The notes: a model not told the origin generated them from the letters alone. 64,000 nt of DNA from Lumbricus terrestris (GCA_949752735.1 OX457053.1:11605257-11669256); one strand, 5' to 3'; positions 22,030 through 35,277 are shown, counted from the stretch's first letter. A program made the numbers and translations.

Positions 22030-23431
22030 CGAGAAGTGTATGTATGTCTTTTCCAACTAGCTTCTAGTGCCTCCTCTTCGGTTTCTTCTGTTATAATGTT
22101 GCTGTTTGACTGTATCGGAAATTAAACGCACTTCGGTGTTGTTATCGCCAGGCAGTTGGAGACCAGAACAGTTATATTTTTCTGCCTGTTTGCTGTCGAG
22201 ATTCTTGCGAAGAACTGTGTGTATTGTCGATCGCATTACGAAACTTCTATTCTTGTCGGTTTGATGTTTGTCAATCAACGTAGTTTCGTGGTTTACGTCA
22301 GCTAAATTTGTTGCCTGTAAGTGAGTGGTAACGTATACATATATTCCAGGTAACTGTGCTGAAGAACTAATGGAAATAGACATTCGTAATGCACGGTTAC
22401 CTGGTGGCAAAATATTTTATTTCTTTGTTATGTGGTGTTTATTGAACTATGAATGGCATGTACAGTTTATTTGGACAGCACATTGCTGGCGCAGCTTGAA
22501 GAATTCTAAGTGCAGCAAATTTATGTGCTGTTCAAGCATTTGGTGTGTTTTGCACAGCAGTTGTTTTGTACATTGTGAAGACTTAGCGTCTCGAAAGCAG
22601 CGTGCGCGCATGCCTGATTGATGTAAGTAAATGCGTTGTAAGGTAGTTTGAACATTTTTCTGCGTGTAGCCAATTGTGGCAGTACGTGCGTACAACGGAA
22701 GATTGATCCACCAAGAAGTGAGATGATACAGTGTGTTTGAGTTGAATGTGAGGAAGCGCGTCACCTGCATATCTCCACAGCAAGAAGAGCACAATTACCT
22801 AATTGTTTGACTCTGTGTGCTGTGGTCTGATCTTGTAAAGTCAGAGCAGATATGTGACTTTTGAGCCTCCCGTAAGATAATAACATCCTAGAGATCTTGG
22901 TTGATTCTTTGACACGGGTCGAGGTTCTGTTACCAGCTGATGGTGTCATTTGTAGTAGTGCTATACGAAGATACATGTGGAGTTTGATTTGAAAGTATTG
23001 AAGGTTCAATGTAAGAACAGTGTAGAAGTTGCTGAGGTCCATGTGTTGCCAATTAGCATTATTTATTTTAATACAATCATTTTGATGAGTAAACGTTTGA
23101 TATATACAGAGTCCCGAGCTTTATAGGATTTATTGAACGTTATATACATCTTGAATTCATTTACAGCCTTTAAAGAAATCTGTTACGCTAATGCAGAATG
23201 AAGTTACGACTTAAATGAAAATACTGTGGCAGTAGAGGTCACTTTGTAACATCAGTTGAATATGTTTAAGGCTTTTTGGAGATAGTCAGTGTGTAACAAA
23301 CGTCCTTGGTAACATGTTGGTAGTGGACGTTTGCTTAGCAACTTTGGTTGAAACTTTGTGGCTCCTTAAAAAAATTATCGTCGTGTTCTTTGTGTTTTTA
23401 GCACAATAGTTGTCACCTATTGGGTTGACTT

Positions 23432-23567
23432 CAGTGTTTAAAGTGTAAAAAAGGACCTAGATGCCCCTTAAATTTCCAGGCTATGCTGCACTAATAAGAG
23501 ACAGATTTGAAAATACGGTAAGTGTGTGGATGCCGTTCATGACCATCCAATCACACTTTAAGCCCTT
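23432..23567. mobile_element. Old hAT-type MITE
   Basis: Diverged relative of the element at 35278. It begins CAGTGTTTAAAGTG and ends CACACTTTAAGCCCTT, with the shared interior ATGCCCCTTAAATTTCCAGG and GCCGTTCATGACCATCCAA. No target duplication survives. Confidence 0.7.
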
Positions 23568-23937
23568 GTTTATATTGAAGGTTATTTTTCTGTAACTGGC
23601 ATTTAATTTTACTGATTTAGATTACGGTAATTCTTAATGTTGAAACTGCCCAAGCAAAACACTGATGGACTTATATTTAACCCATTCTGTGACCGTGTTT
23701 GTCAAGAGTTTACATTATAATTGCAGTTCAGTTTTGCTGATGGATTTTAGCATCACTTTCAATCTTGCACTGTATTTGAAGTGAAATGAATGTGGTGTCA
23801 TTGATTCTGGTTCAAAAATGCAGTTTGATAACATAGTGGTAATTTTAAGTTGTTGTGTAGAACAGCTGCAAAGACTAGGTGTAAAATTGCTCGTTCCTTT
23901 CAGAATATTTGCTGTGTAATTGAAGCAAGACTTTTAT

Positions 23938-24275
23938 AAATACCCCATCTAATGCTATATTCATCATTTTATTTCCTAGGACCTATACCTCGACGACCCT
24001 AAAAAGTGTTCTTAAACATTTAAAAAGCGACAGTTCCGCTGTGATTTGGGAAAACGTCGTGTAAAAAAACCCGTTAAACTGTAGTCTACGATAAGTCTAC
24101 GATACCCATTTAATGCTATATTGATCATTTACCAGTATTTCCCAGTAAGTAGTAGTAACTGTACTTTGGCGACTTTAAAAAGCGTGTCTTGAACATTAAA
24201 AAAGCGGCAGTTCCACTACGATTTGGGAAAACGTTGTCAAGAAACAAACGTTAAACTGTAGTCTACGATAAAATA
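23938..24275. repeat. Diverged direct duplication, about 170 bp x 2
   Basis: AATGCTATATTCATCATTT, GACAGTTCCGCTGTGATTTG and TTAAACTGTAGTCTACGATA recur in order about 170 bp later with roughly 10-20% differences. Confidence 0.85.
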
Positions 24276-26704
24276 CCTGTTGACATGCTGCGATATTTCG
24301 GAACCGATCTTTCGTAAAATTTAAGTTAATTGCTGATGATCTCGCCGTACTGTTTCTTGTTCCAAATTTTTCCCAATCGTCGCTTTGAACACTTAATTCG
24401 AGATTATTTAACTAAATACTTGTATATAATTGCTCAGATATTCTGTAAAGCATAACCAATGTCGTGTGTATTTTAACGTTTTGAAATATTGTCAACTGTC
24501 TTGAATGGTTGATTAGCGTGAAAACACTATCTTGTCTGTACTCTGTATACTGCTGCACTCTAATCTTAAGGGACCATGGTTGTGTGTATTTTCACCGCAC
24601 TGAATGTGTTTCTGAAGAGTTAAAAACGAAATTTCGATCAGTATTTGAAACAGTTTTAGAGTTCAAATCAGACGTGATTGTGAATTAGAACCAACGAAAC
24701 CAAAATTCACCAGACAACAAAATTAGCCCTGTAGGCAGTTTATGTATGGTAAGCACCCAATATTATTACAACAAATGGTTTCAGTAGCGTGGTACCTGTA
24801 TTTCAGTAGAGATCTTTTGGTTGAAGCACTAAACACAAGAGAAGCAGTTTGACACGCCGACGACCAATCCTAATCTTATGGGTTGCATGACTGGACACTC
24901 TTTTGTCAAGCACAAAGATTTGAACCGCAAAGAAAGAACGAGAAGGCAGACACAAACTTGTTTTCCCACGAGTTAGGATCACTACTGATCAAATTCAATC
25001 TTTACCTCCCTTCTGCATCGGATTCTTCTTTCCGCTATCTACAATTCTTAAGACCTATGTTCAGCTTTTACCATTGGCAGCGCTACTGAATGGCCAAGTG
25101 TTTGTGGCGTTATAGAAATTAATAATTACATTATACGAGCACACACCCACCATGCTCTCAAACACATGTAGACTGTTACAGTATCCAACATTAGTACTTC
25201 AATATCACACCAGGTAAACATTTCACTGCAGGAATCCACAAATTTGGCCTAGAATGCAGTTCGTGCTTGTATAGTTCAGGGTCACTACACCGCAGAAGTG
25301 GTTTACTACAAAAAGTGCAGTTTACAGAGCTCTGAATCCTAGTTACAGAGACCAATGGTTATGGGAGCCAAGATTACAGGAAGTTTCAGCTGATCAGGGG
25401 ACGGATCTACCAACAAGCCATATTAAAGTTCATGAGCAGAGGTTAACGGTGGACCACAAAATTAGATCCTTGTTTTGTTTGTTAGCGCTTCGCAGGACTT
25501 AGCTGAACTCGTCAAATTCCAATTCAAACGGTAAACTTACGTAAGGACTACAAACATTCGTGGGCAGACGAAGACTTCTAACAATTAGGAATGTTAAAAC
25601 ACAAAAAGCAAACTGGTAACGGGACAACTTCGTTGTCAAAGTTACATGGTGACTTAGCGAACTGCCTATTTTGCATGAATTCAACAATTCAAAATGGAAC
25701 TATAATTCTTCCCGTTTTTGGACTTCATCAATAAATGCTGCGATAACAGACATGCGACGAATGAACAAACAACGCACAAAGGTTCTGTCATGCCATAAGA
25801 AACATCCGAATGTCTAGTCACCGTCATGCAAACGTACACACATAGATACCTCAGTGACTGGCTACAGACGTCTGCAAGCGTAGAAAAGCGGTTCTCAAAA
25901 GAAGTTTCCATCACGTACATACATGGATTTTCAAAATGAGGTTCACAGCAAATTACAGCATGCACGAAACTGCTTAATGCACAGATCAACTCTGAAGTTC
26001 AGACAGCTTAACTTTCCTGTCCCAGAATTCTGACTTTGTGAAAGCAATTTATTGGGTACCTGATGCTCTATAACTGCAAACTTCTACAACGCATTTCATC
26101 AGAAGCACTTTATGTTGGCATCTTTCCATAACATAATATGTAGGCTAATGTGTACTATAATGTAAATCCATATAGATATGTACCTGAATATATAATTATA
26201 GCATCCTGAATCACCTTTCAAATATTCTCTTTGTTAGCCTAAGCGATCTGCACATGCATTTAGAATAATGAGATCATAAAATCTCCACTCTGGCATGCAA
26301 TGATCACAGTTTGGTAACGGAGTTGATACTTGAAACAAAAACTTGTTTGGACGATTGCACTATGTCTGTATGAGGACTTCAGTTAAATTTAAGAGTCCTA
26401 TAAACTTCTCTTCGATCCTATTTTCGCTCCCACAGTTCCACAACACTCCAGCTACAATAATAAATAATAATATTCGTTGTCACGACAACAGCTTGTTTAC
26501 AAACACTCGGTTCAGTACTTAGCTGTTTTTTTACAGTACTATCCAAAAAAACTAACGAGTGCAAGTACATGATCAGACAATTTTTTCAAATGACAGATAT
26601 CCAGCCATTCGTCGAACTAAAAACTGACGACACTTTCAAATCCTTTTCAACAAGCACAGAATTAAAAATAACCAACTTACGTAATTTAATCATTCATGAT
26701 GTCA

Positions 26705-28071
26705 TCTATAATATATTTCTCAAAGTTTGTCCTTCCATTTGTGTGTATGTATGTATGTATGTATGGATGTCCGGATGTATTTTCACACTTCGTCCCAGAA
26801 AACCAAAATTTCACGGGGGGCGTACCGGTGGAGGTCAGAGATAGTGGTGGAGTGTTGTGGGGAAAGGGGTGGGGTGGGGTGGGGGTGGGGTGGTGGAAGG
26901 TGGGGTGGTGGGGGGGAGAGAAATTTGTGGGGAAATGTTTTTCCCCGAAAACTAAAATTTCACGGGTGCGTACAGGTGGAGGTCAAAGTTAGTGGTGGCG
27001 TGTTGTGGGGGTGGGGTGGTGGAGGTGTCGAGTGGGGGGGTGTAGGGGTGGGCCTGGTGGATGGTGGGGGGGGGGTGGAGAAATTGGGGTGAAATTTTTT
27101 CCCCCGAAAACAAAAATTTCACGGGTGACGTAACGGTGGAGGTCAGAGTTAGTGGTGGCGTGTTGTGGAGGGGGGTGGGTAGGGGGTGGGTGAAAATTTT
27201 GGGGGGGAATTTTTTTCTCGAAAACCAAAATTTCACGTGTGGCGTACCGGTGGAGGTCGGAATTAGTGGTGGCGTGTTGTGGGGGGTGGGGGGGGGTGGG
27301 TGGGGGTGGAGTGGGGGGGGGGGGTGTAGGGGTGAAGGTGGTGGATGGTGGGGGGAGAAATTCGGGTGGAAAATTTTTCCTCGAAAACCTAAATTTCAAG
27401 GGTGGCGTACCGGTGAAGGTCGGAGTTAGTGGTGGCGTGCTGTGGAGGGAGGTGTGGGGTGGGGTAGGTGAAAATTTGGGAGGGTTTTTTTCCCCCCAAA
27501 ACCAAAATTTCACGGGTGGCGTACCGGTGGAGGTCAGAGTTAGTGGTGGCGTGTTTTGGAGGGGTGGGGTAGGGGGTGGGTGGAAATTTTGGGGGGGAAT
27601 TTTTCCCCGAAATCAAAAATTTCATGTCTGGCGTACCGGTGGAGGTCGGAGTTAGTGGCGTCGTGTTGTGGAGTGGGATGGGGTAGGTGGTAATTTGGAG
27701 GGGGGATTTTTCCCCGAAAACCAAAATTTCACGTGTGGCGTACCGGTGCAGGTTGGAGTTAGTGGTGGCGTGTTGTGAAGGGGGTGGGGAGAGTGAAATT
27801 GGGGGAGATTTTTTCCCCGAAAACCAAAATTTCACGGGTGGCGTACCATTGGAAGTCGAAGTTAGTGATGGCGTGTTGTGGAGGGGTGGGGATGGGTGGG
27901 GGAAAATTTGGGAGGGAAATTTTTTTCCCCGAAACAAAAATTTCACGGGTGGCGTACTGGCGGAGGTCGGAGTAAGTGGTGGCGTGTTGTGGAGGGGGTG
28001 GCGGTGGGGATGAGGGGAAATTTGGGGGGAAAAATTGACGGAACCCGGGCGAAGCCGGGTATAAAAGCTAG
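26705..28071 (+). mobile_element. Non-autonomous Helitron with internal G-rich minisatellite
   Basis: The left end starts TCTATAATATATTTCTC directly after an A. The right end is a hairpin ACCCGG-GCGAAG-CCGGGT (28043-28060), then ATAAAAG, then CTAG, followed by T. These are the canonical Helitron ends (5' TC, 3' hairpin plus CTRR, insertion between A and T, no target duplication). There is no Rep/helicase coding, so it needs a helper. From 26800 to 28035 the interior is a minisatellite of about ten units of 100-135 bp: CCGAAAACCAAAATTTCACG, GGCGTACCGGTGGAGGTC, AGTTAGTGGTGGCGTGTTGT, then a variable GGGGTGGGG stretch. No other Helitron copy is in the window to compare ends. Confidence 0.85.
26800..28035. 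repeat. G-rich minisatellite array, about 10 units
   Basis: Units of about 100-135 bp share a conserved half (AAAATTTCACGGGTGGCGTA, GTGGTGGCGTGTTGTGG) and a G-only variable half with runs of five to ten G. The plus strand has G-quadruplex potential. All long open frames here come from the repeat. Confidence 0.95.
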
Positions 28072-30033
28072 TACAGTCATAACTAAAAAACAGTTATTTA
28101 ACTTCATTTAAATAAGAATTAATTTTTAGTTTAATAATAATAAATTAAGTTATTACTTGTAAGTCAAAAGCATCCGTTCATTTTCCTTAATCAACTACAG
28201 CAAAAAATTGGCATAAACTTAATAACCGACATGATTTCTTCACCAAAAAAGTGTTTTATCGTGCTTCGTCAATTTCATTCACAAAGAGGAATACCTCTTG
28301 TAAATTCAACAATTTCTGCCTCACAATACCACTTAACACCATCCAAGAAGCAATATATTGCAATGCAATCTGGCAGACTGTTAGCTTTCTAAATGGTAAC
28401 ACTACAACTATCAACAGAAAAAATTAAGCAACACTGAACTGCAGCAAAGGCTAAAAATGACATTTCAACTGTTTACGCAAGCTTTAGAAAAAGAAAGCTA
28501 GGTAGCAAATCAAAGAAAGTGCTCATGTATCACAGGTCACCATCAGGAATCATCCTCATTCGAAAGTTTGGAAACTAAACAATTCAGACTGATTAAGTTC
28601 ACAAATCACAAAATTATTCACACGCTGATTGATGCTGCGTGTATTACAGAAATTAGCGGCAATATCAAAGACTTCTTGTTACAATTCTAAATCCCTTAAC
28701 AATGCAATGCTGCAGCAAAAAAATGGCTTCGTTTATTCAAATGATCAGATAACTATTTTTATGGCAACTAACGTCAGGGCTCAAACTCAGGACGCACTAC
28801 GGCAACATGAAACAATAACACACTTTTCAAGCCCCTCTAAAAAGCAATGCTAACAGCGATGAAAAGTTACAGATCGATGTCTGAGGCTGCAATTCCACTA
28901 CATCAAATATCTGTGCTGGCTCGAAGAAAATTGACGTTGAAATCACAACTTGACCGTCACACCTGGTCGCAACTACACAACTGCATTTGCCAGCCACATA
29001 GAGGATTTCTATCAGATCTTGAATGTATTCGAGTTAAACCCAGATACAACGCTGCAGTAGCACCGCGGAAAAATTACCGGAGCTGAAAACAAAAGCTCTC
29101 CGAAAAATCGCACAAAAACTGGAATAAAGATAAACACTACGCAATCCATCTCCAGCTGCAGCAATATTTTCCATTGATTTATGTACAAGCTGCATCGATA
29201 AAAAAATCTATTTTGCTGCACAAATAAAACATGACCGAGAACCAGCAATAGATAGCTATCAGAAAGGCACCGGCCTGCAGAGCAAGAGTTTAATCGGCAA
29301 ATTTTGTTCGTTGAGAATTGTTCTGCTGGATTTTTCCTTTGACCAAACAACATACACAAGAACACGAATGGGACAAATGTGTAAATGAATGATCAACGAA
29401 TGTGTAAATGATACTAAGATTGATATTCGATATGAAAATCATGAAAAATTACAAAAGGAAACGGAAGCTTGGAAACAGAAACTTCTAACATGCATCTGGT
29501 TTTCCTTCCAGCAGCTATCAACAGACAGACAGAAAAATTTTCAAACACTTTTGCAACATATCAAGACAGAACCCCGGATTTTCCCAATTCATTTTTTGGC
29601 AGTAGTCAGGCACAGGCACATTAAAAAGTTCTGTTATCAACCTCAACCAGGGCTAATTTTTAATTCCGCACACCCTGACCTTGTTGATGAACTACCACAA
29701 GAAGATTGGTGCAGTAATCAAGAAAGAGCAAAACTTTACAAAGGACCTATGCTCAACATTAAAACAAAATTCGTGAATTCCCAAACCCTTCGGACTATAA
29801 AATTCGTAAAAATAAATATCTGGTTAGTAACTTCCCAGGAAGTTCATTGAAAGTTCGTTGCCGTGCACACTAGTTGCTCACTCATAGACCGGTTCAAAGA
29901 AGCCGCACTGTACAAAAAGCAACATGAAGTTACAAATGATTTTCATACATCGTTCATGTCGGCTACCAAAAAATGTCTGAGATAGCGGATCACGTGGAAA
30001 GCCTAGCCGGCCGGCTCCGTTCGTCGCACCAGC
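28072..30033. other. Interval between the Helitron and the SNX3 stop codon
   Basis: The right part should be SNX3 3' UTR on the minus strand. A 153-codon open frame on the plus strand (29389-29850) has no family signature, no splice partner and AT-rich composition like its surroundings, so I do not call it a gene. Confidence 0.55.
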
Positions 30034-33000
30034 CTACGTCATTCGAACTTTTCCGGGAACATAGTTGCGGTCGATGACGGGCTCCAGCAGAAACATGTGG
30101 AGACAGCGCTCATTCTGCGCGAGTGGGTGACCCGCAACTCTAAAATACACACACACACTCATTACAAGTATCTCTAGCGGTTTCATTTTGCATGGCAGCT
30201 AGTTGGTTAGTGTGTTCAGCTTGAGGCAAGGAGGGTACAGGTTCCAGATGGTTACAGTGAAAAGACCTTGCACAAGTCCTTCACTGAGTAGCATCAATTG
30301 ATGATTTGTAATCCCGAATTTATATAGCGCCACTTCAAGAGAATCTCCTCTGGTGATTGGTCATTAGTTTAAGAAATATGTGAAAATAAATACTAGTAAA
30401 TTATAAATTATAAAGCTCTGCTTGCAAAGGAATTTAAGGTTCGGTGTGGATGCCACTGGTACAGAAACATCTGATCCGTAATTTACTTCAATTCAAGCCA
30501 ACATCACTGTATTTAGTGCTGTTGAGTATTTGTGTGAGTCCATTAAGGTGGTGGTAATTGCAGTTCAACGTCACTGTGTGGTAACAAAGACCATTAGCGA
30601 CGCCCTCCTCCTTTATCCAGGCTTGGCAGAGTGCAACCAGTGGTGGAGTTAGTCCTTAAGGACATAATGGGAGTGCTTTCGAGTAGCTTACCTTGAAGGT
30701 GCGCTATATAAAAAGTCAATAATAGCAATATCCCTTCTAGGATGACCAACTCAGATGCATGTGTTAAATTAGAAACAAATACAAGTTTCTGATATATATT
30801 GACAGATTTGATTGTAGTAATTCAGACTAATCAATAGTTCTTTATGTCTCTCTGCACTGTTTACCACTTGAAGTCACTGACATGTTTACTACCAAGTTCT
30901 TTTCTGCCTTATTCTACAATTCAACTTTCTACGACTCACTTGTTTATGAACTGCTCCAGACCTTTCCTTCTGTCTTCGATGAATTCATCATCGAATAACC
31001 CATCATCCGAACGGAATGGAAGCTGGCGACCCCAGGCCTTTCCAGGGAGTGGAGGTACCACGATCTATGACAGAATTACTTTACATTAATATTTACAATA
31101 ATAAAAGACATGATCTCTCATTCAACATCTAGAATAATAGAGCATGATAACAACGGGGCAGCACACAAAACACTAATCAAGCTTTTAAACTATTTTTAAC
31201 TGCACAAATTCATTTAGAACTACCATTTTTGTGTAGAACTGCATGCTAAGAATGCCGTGCTATAAGGGTTGCAACATGAATGAATGAATGAACGAATGAC
31301 GCTATCAGCCATACAATATATCACAACTTTGAAAAGCAGAACTCATTTGGTCCTATTAAATTCTTCATTTTATGCAGTTCCACTTCAAGAGAAACTGCTC
31401 AGAGGTGCTTTCAACCTGACAACGCCAAACCACAAACAATAAGAATGGCTTTCAAAACCGAGCAGAAAAAAAGCAAAGTCAGACAAAGGAGTAACCTGCA
31501 CAGGTTTCTGGGCAAACTATTCCAGAAAGATGGATCAATTAAAGCAAAGCCTCTGTAGAGTATTGCGGAAATTCAAGTCACTCGGTCGCCTTGTGGAAAA
31601 GGAATTTAGGATTTACAACCCAGAGTGGATGATACCAGATGCGAATGTAGACACAGAGCTCAGGTGATCAGTAATTGACTTCTATTCAATCCAACAATAC
31701 ACAGGTACATATCTACGGCCTGTTGTGCACAGATGCACGTCAACATGCTGGGGCGCTCGTGTGTAATGGTGGCATTTGGTGCTTTAGAGCCGGAGGGTTC
31801 CAGGTTTGAATCCACCTTAAGCCACTGCATAGGAACCTTGAGCAAGTTCTTCACTCGCAATTGCTCATTTGCTTCTGCGTGAAATTCTTATGCAGTGTCC
31901 GCGCTGTAATCGGGAGCATCTCTGAGTAGATAACTTGAAGGGGAACTAAATAGCAAATGCAAGAAGATAAATTAAAAAAACAAAAAACATGGGGCATCTC
32001 AGACGAGTCCTTCTTGACAAGGTGCCACATAAATTTGAAATTACAATTACATTTTTCCGGACTGTAAAGGCAGCCAAACCTTGCTGTCTCGTTCGAGTTC
32101 GGCTGACAGCCAGTCAAAGTCGCTATATCTTCGGCGTACACTCGATTCCTTGACCTTAAACACCGGAAGGTTCGTCTGAAATGTAACACAATAACATAAT
32201 AACAGGTCATTGATGCAGCAACCTTAAAAAATATGAATACTCAAAGCAATCCTTAAATGGTGCTAATGGTTCAAACCAGTGGTTCCAAACCCGTGGCCGA
32301 AAGTGGCCTGCCAGGCGTCAAAAAATGGCCTCTCAAAGAATTAGCAAAATTTTATGCATGGATTGACAATTTGGACAGGATAAAACACATAATCATTTTC
32401 TATTACAAATTATTTATTAAGACGTTTATGCATAACATCAGACATCATATATATATTGATTCAATTTTAGCAATTTCAATTTTTGTTAGTTAATTAAATT
32501 TTTATCTGGTGCACCCTCACGCCCTCCAACTAAGAAAACCTTATGTCTTCCAACTAAGAAAAAGTGGCACCATAAGTCAAAAAAGGTTGGGAACCACTGG
32601 TTTAACCGGTAGTAATCAAATTAAATCTCCAAACACATGTTCTTGAAAACTTGAACATGATTAAAAAGTCTACTGTGAATTATGTAACACATTGAACATG
32701 ATAAAAAATCTAATGTAAATTATGTAACACAATGAACATGACGAGAAAGTCTACTGTAAATTATGTAACACAATAAACATGCCAAAAAGTCTAATGTGTC
32801 TCATGTAGCAGAATGTTCAAGAAACTATTGTTTCCTTTCATGTCATTAATGAAATCAACAATAATAATAAATAATAATAAAGACAATTTATATCGTGCCT
32901 TAACACAACCCGTTACGACACGTTGCAAGGGCACATCACATGCAACTAACACTCAGGGTAGACCTTAGAAAATAAATACGTCTTGAGAATTAGCTGCTTG

Positions 33001-33836
33001 CAGGGCGGGAAGAAGACCATTTCAGTATCTGTGGCCGGCCACTGAGAAAGCACAGCGTTAGAGGCAGAGGAATGGTGCAACAGTCAAACTTCTAAATCGC
33101 CAAGTTAGGCTGCCCTACATGGTAATTTTAAATAGCATATATTGTTGCAAATCTGTATAAAAATTAATCCGAAGTGCTCTCATCCTGACATTGCAAAACC
33201 ATGAATAAACATAATGAATCTATGTTAAGAATGAAACTGAAATGCAAAGTTACTTATGGTAGGAGAATCACAACCTGCCAAATAGTCATGCATCAACTCA
33301 AGGATCTTAAACACAGCATTGAATAATAGTGCAGAAAGTGCATTATTTCTGTGCAGAAAATGCATCATTTCTGATACACAGAGCTATTCTTCGCCAATCA
33401 TTCATTTCGATTAAACATACACTAATTCACCAGCTTATATACCATTAATAAAACTGCATTCCGTTGTAACATGTATGATGGTCCTACAGAAAGCGAGTCA
33501 TTGGACCTTTTGCATTGGAACGGGTGAAACAATAACTAACGCATCAGCCGACATCACAACAAACATCATAAAAACTAGTATCATGTCATGTCTTGTACAA
33601 GCAGGCTCTACATAAATTGCGCAATATGTATATGGGGGCGGTGTTCTCTTGACGTCAACGAGCGATATTATAATACCTACCTTCATCCGTATTTCGTAAT
33701 CTGTGTAGCGCTTTTTCCCAACTCCGTGGGTTTCTGGATTTACGACATCTATTTCTAGAAAATTCGCCGGAGGAGCGTAAGCGTCGTCCAGCGTTTGTTT
33801 CTTTGGTTGAATCCTCGCCGTCGCCGCTGCCGCCAT
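30034..33836 (-). CDS. SNX3: Sorting nexin 3/12, complete, 4 exons
   Basis: PX-domain protein of early endosomes that binds PI(3)P and works with retromer to sort cargo such as Wntless back to the Golgi. Exons in transcription order: 33836-33681, 32175-32080, 31064-30940, 30139-30034. They sum to 483 bp, 160 aa (human SNX3 162). It reads DAYAPPANFLEIDVVNPET, then the PX core VRRRYSDFDWLSAELERDSK with the phosphoinositide-binding RRY, then VVPPLPGKA, RRKGLEQFIN, and the end VAGHPLAQNERCLHMFLLE. All junctions are GT-AG. The start ATG at 33836 matches the family N-terminus. SNX3 and SNX12 cannot be separated by eye; most invertebrates have one ortholog of both. Confidence 0.96.
30185..30355 (+). 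repeat. SINE-related tRNA-like head plus reversed tail
   Basis: TAGTTGGTTAGTGTGTTCAGC and ACAGGTTCCAGATGG resemble A and B boxes, and CCTTGCACAAGTCCTTCACT is the SINE body block. From 30309 a reversed tail (TTATATAGCGCCACTTCAAG) follows, so this is a composite. Intron 3 of SNX3. Confidence 0.65.
30668..30712 (+). repeat. SINE tail fragment
   Basis: GTAGCTTACCTTGAAGGTGC, then GCTATATAAA in SNX3 intron 3. Confidence 0.65.
31360..31416 (-). repeat. SINE tail fragment
   Basis: TTATGCAGTTCCACTTCAAG, then CTGCTCAGAGGTGCTTTC: a diverged reversed tail in SNX3 intron 2. Confidence 0.6.
31755..31955 (+). repeat. tRNA-derived SINE, near full length
   Basis: Same block order as the copy at 16778: TAATGGTGGCATTTGG, AGGTTTGAATCC (B box), CCTTGAGCAAGTTCTTCAC, CAGTGTCCGCGCTGTAATCG, CTCTGAGTAGATAACTTGAA. 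Intron 2 of SNX3. Confidence 0.87.
32277..32599. mobile_element. hAT-type MITE, 323 bp
   Basis: Ends CAGTGGTTCCAAACCCG and GGTTGGGAACCACTG form terminal inverted repeats of the common CAGTGGTTCTCAA hAT type. Flanks GTTCAAAC and GTTTAACC match at 6 of 8 positions as an aged target duplication. Intron 1 of SNX3. Confidence 0.82.
32858..33060. repeat. AAT microsatellite and SINE-like sequence
   Basis: An AATAATAATAA run is followed by CAATTTATATCGTGCCTTAA and ATACGTCTTGAGAATTAGCT, resembling the tail of a second SINE type. Weakly supported. Confidence 0.4.
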
Positions 33837-35277
33837 TGTTAAATCTCCTTCCTCCTTCAGTAGCTCGCTGGCTTACTTACTACACTGACTACATATCGAA
33901 AAAGTGTAACACCAATCTTGCTCGGAAAACATATTGAGCTATATGATAATCTGTTGTTAGAAAAGAAATAAACAATTACCTTCTGTTGTCTGTTGGTCTG
34001 CAAAAAATCTTAAGATCGCTGTAGCCCACCTTTGTTATAATGCGCCACAGCGCCATAACATGGCGTTTTAAAAGTCTCTAACATAACGATGCACAAAGGT
34101 ATGTTATTTTACTTACTACACTGAATTAAACGAATATCTATATATAATTTTTTGTAAGTTTTAAGTTGATGATGGGATCAATAAACTTGACTTGACTTGA
34201 CAAACTCTAACCTGCAGGATCCTCGATATATGCCAAAATCTCGTGAAGTTAGATTTGCAGAAATAATTTATTTGCAATTGCAAATTTACATTTTCTTATC
34301 GCCAGTCTTTAAGACAGCAGCATATTCATAAGCTCTAGAGTCAAGACCAAATCAGACGGGTTGTCTAGAAGTGGCAAGCGATTCGAAGTTCCAATAAGTA
34401 TCAAGTAAGGTTCTGCGTCCGGTGGAAAAGGCAGAGAAGACCGCTAAAGGAGTCATTTTTTATACTTATAAAAGGGATTTCATGGAGAAGTTTCAGTATC
34501 GGGAGTCAAACGGCACTAGTAGATGGCAGTACGTTTGCAGGCGGTTCAATGAAGTACATACTTACTTAATTTGAAAATTTCGCCAATATTTATTTCACAA
34601 AATATATGAACGTGCAGATTCTGTGCTTAGGATTTACAATACGATTTCGCTAAGGCTGCCGTTGATTTACTGTCGACATTTTTATTTCAAGACTGTCGAA
34701 GCCATCTTTCGTAACCTATCATTAGGAAATCTTACTGAGCTAGACGTTAGGGGGCAGTCAAGGACGATTTATACACAGGACAGGAAAGTTCTTATATGAG
34801 CGCCTTGTACAGGAAAATGGCGTCCGACGCCGACCCATGCGCCGAGCGCATGATGTAGGAAATAGGATGGTGACCTCACTCACCTCTCGAAATTGGCTAA
34901 TTTAATTACATTCGCCAGATGGCAGCGGTGGCGCCGTTAGGCTGGTTTTATCCATTACATGTATAGTTAACGCATATGCTCGTACGCTTTTTAAGCACTT
35001 GGAAATGTTATTACTAGTAATATATTACTCCTTCTGATACGTCTTTACCACATTTGAACTAGTGTTTTGTCACTAAACCAGTATCCTATTGCTACTGTAC
35101 CATATATACACGAAACAGTACAACCACAGACTACCTTCACCTTTCTTATATTAATTAGTGCAGGCGTGATCATAAATGCAGACTCGTTAGAAATCTACTA
35201 ATCTTGCTCAGTACAAAATATTTAAGCAGAGTACAGCTATAGTTCCATTACAGTACAATACAGTACTACACAGTACC

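Larger units (their letters stand above)
20243..26704. other. 6.5-kb interval without a recognised gene
   Basis: Begins with probable MAN1B1 3' UTR (AATAAA 20448). It holds a 22-bp minisatellite (21561), a SINE-like head (21868), a TTAA palindrome (21959), an old hAT MITE (23432) and a diverged tandem duplication (23938-24275). The other open frames are short, overlap on both strands and have no splice partners. Confidence 0.6.

Noticed and set aside
22057..23042. Overlapping 90-117-codon frames on both strands
   Set aside because: They overlap each other, have no conserved motifs and no splice logic.
26800..28035. Many long Gly/Trp- or Pro/His-rich frames on both strands
   Set aside because: They are translations of the G-rich minisatellite inside the Helitron.
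29389..29850. 153-codon open frame on the plus strand
   Set aside because: No recognised domain, AT-driven composition, no splice partners, and it lies in the likely SNX3 3' region on the opposite strand.
34817..34860. ATGGCG start followed by a possible GTAGGA donor, GC-rich patch upstream of SNX3
   Set aside because: Only about 14 codons and no downstream exon could be matched; a similar patch at 37027 stops after a few codons.
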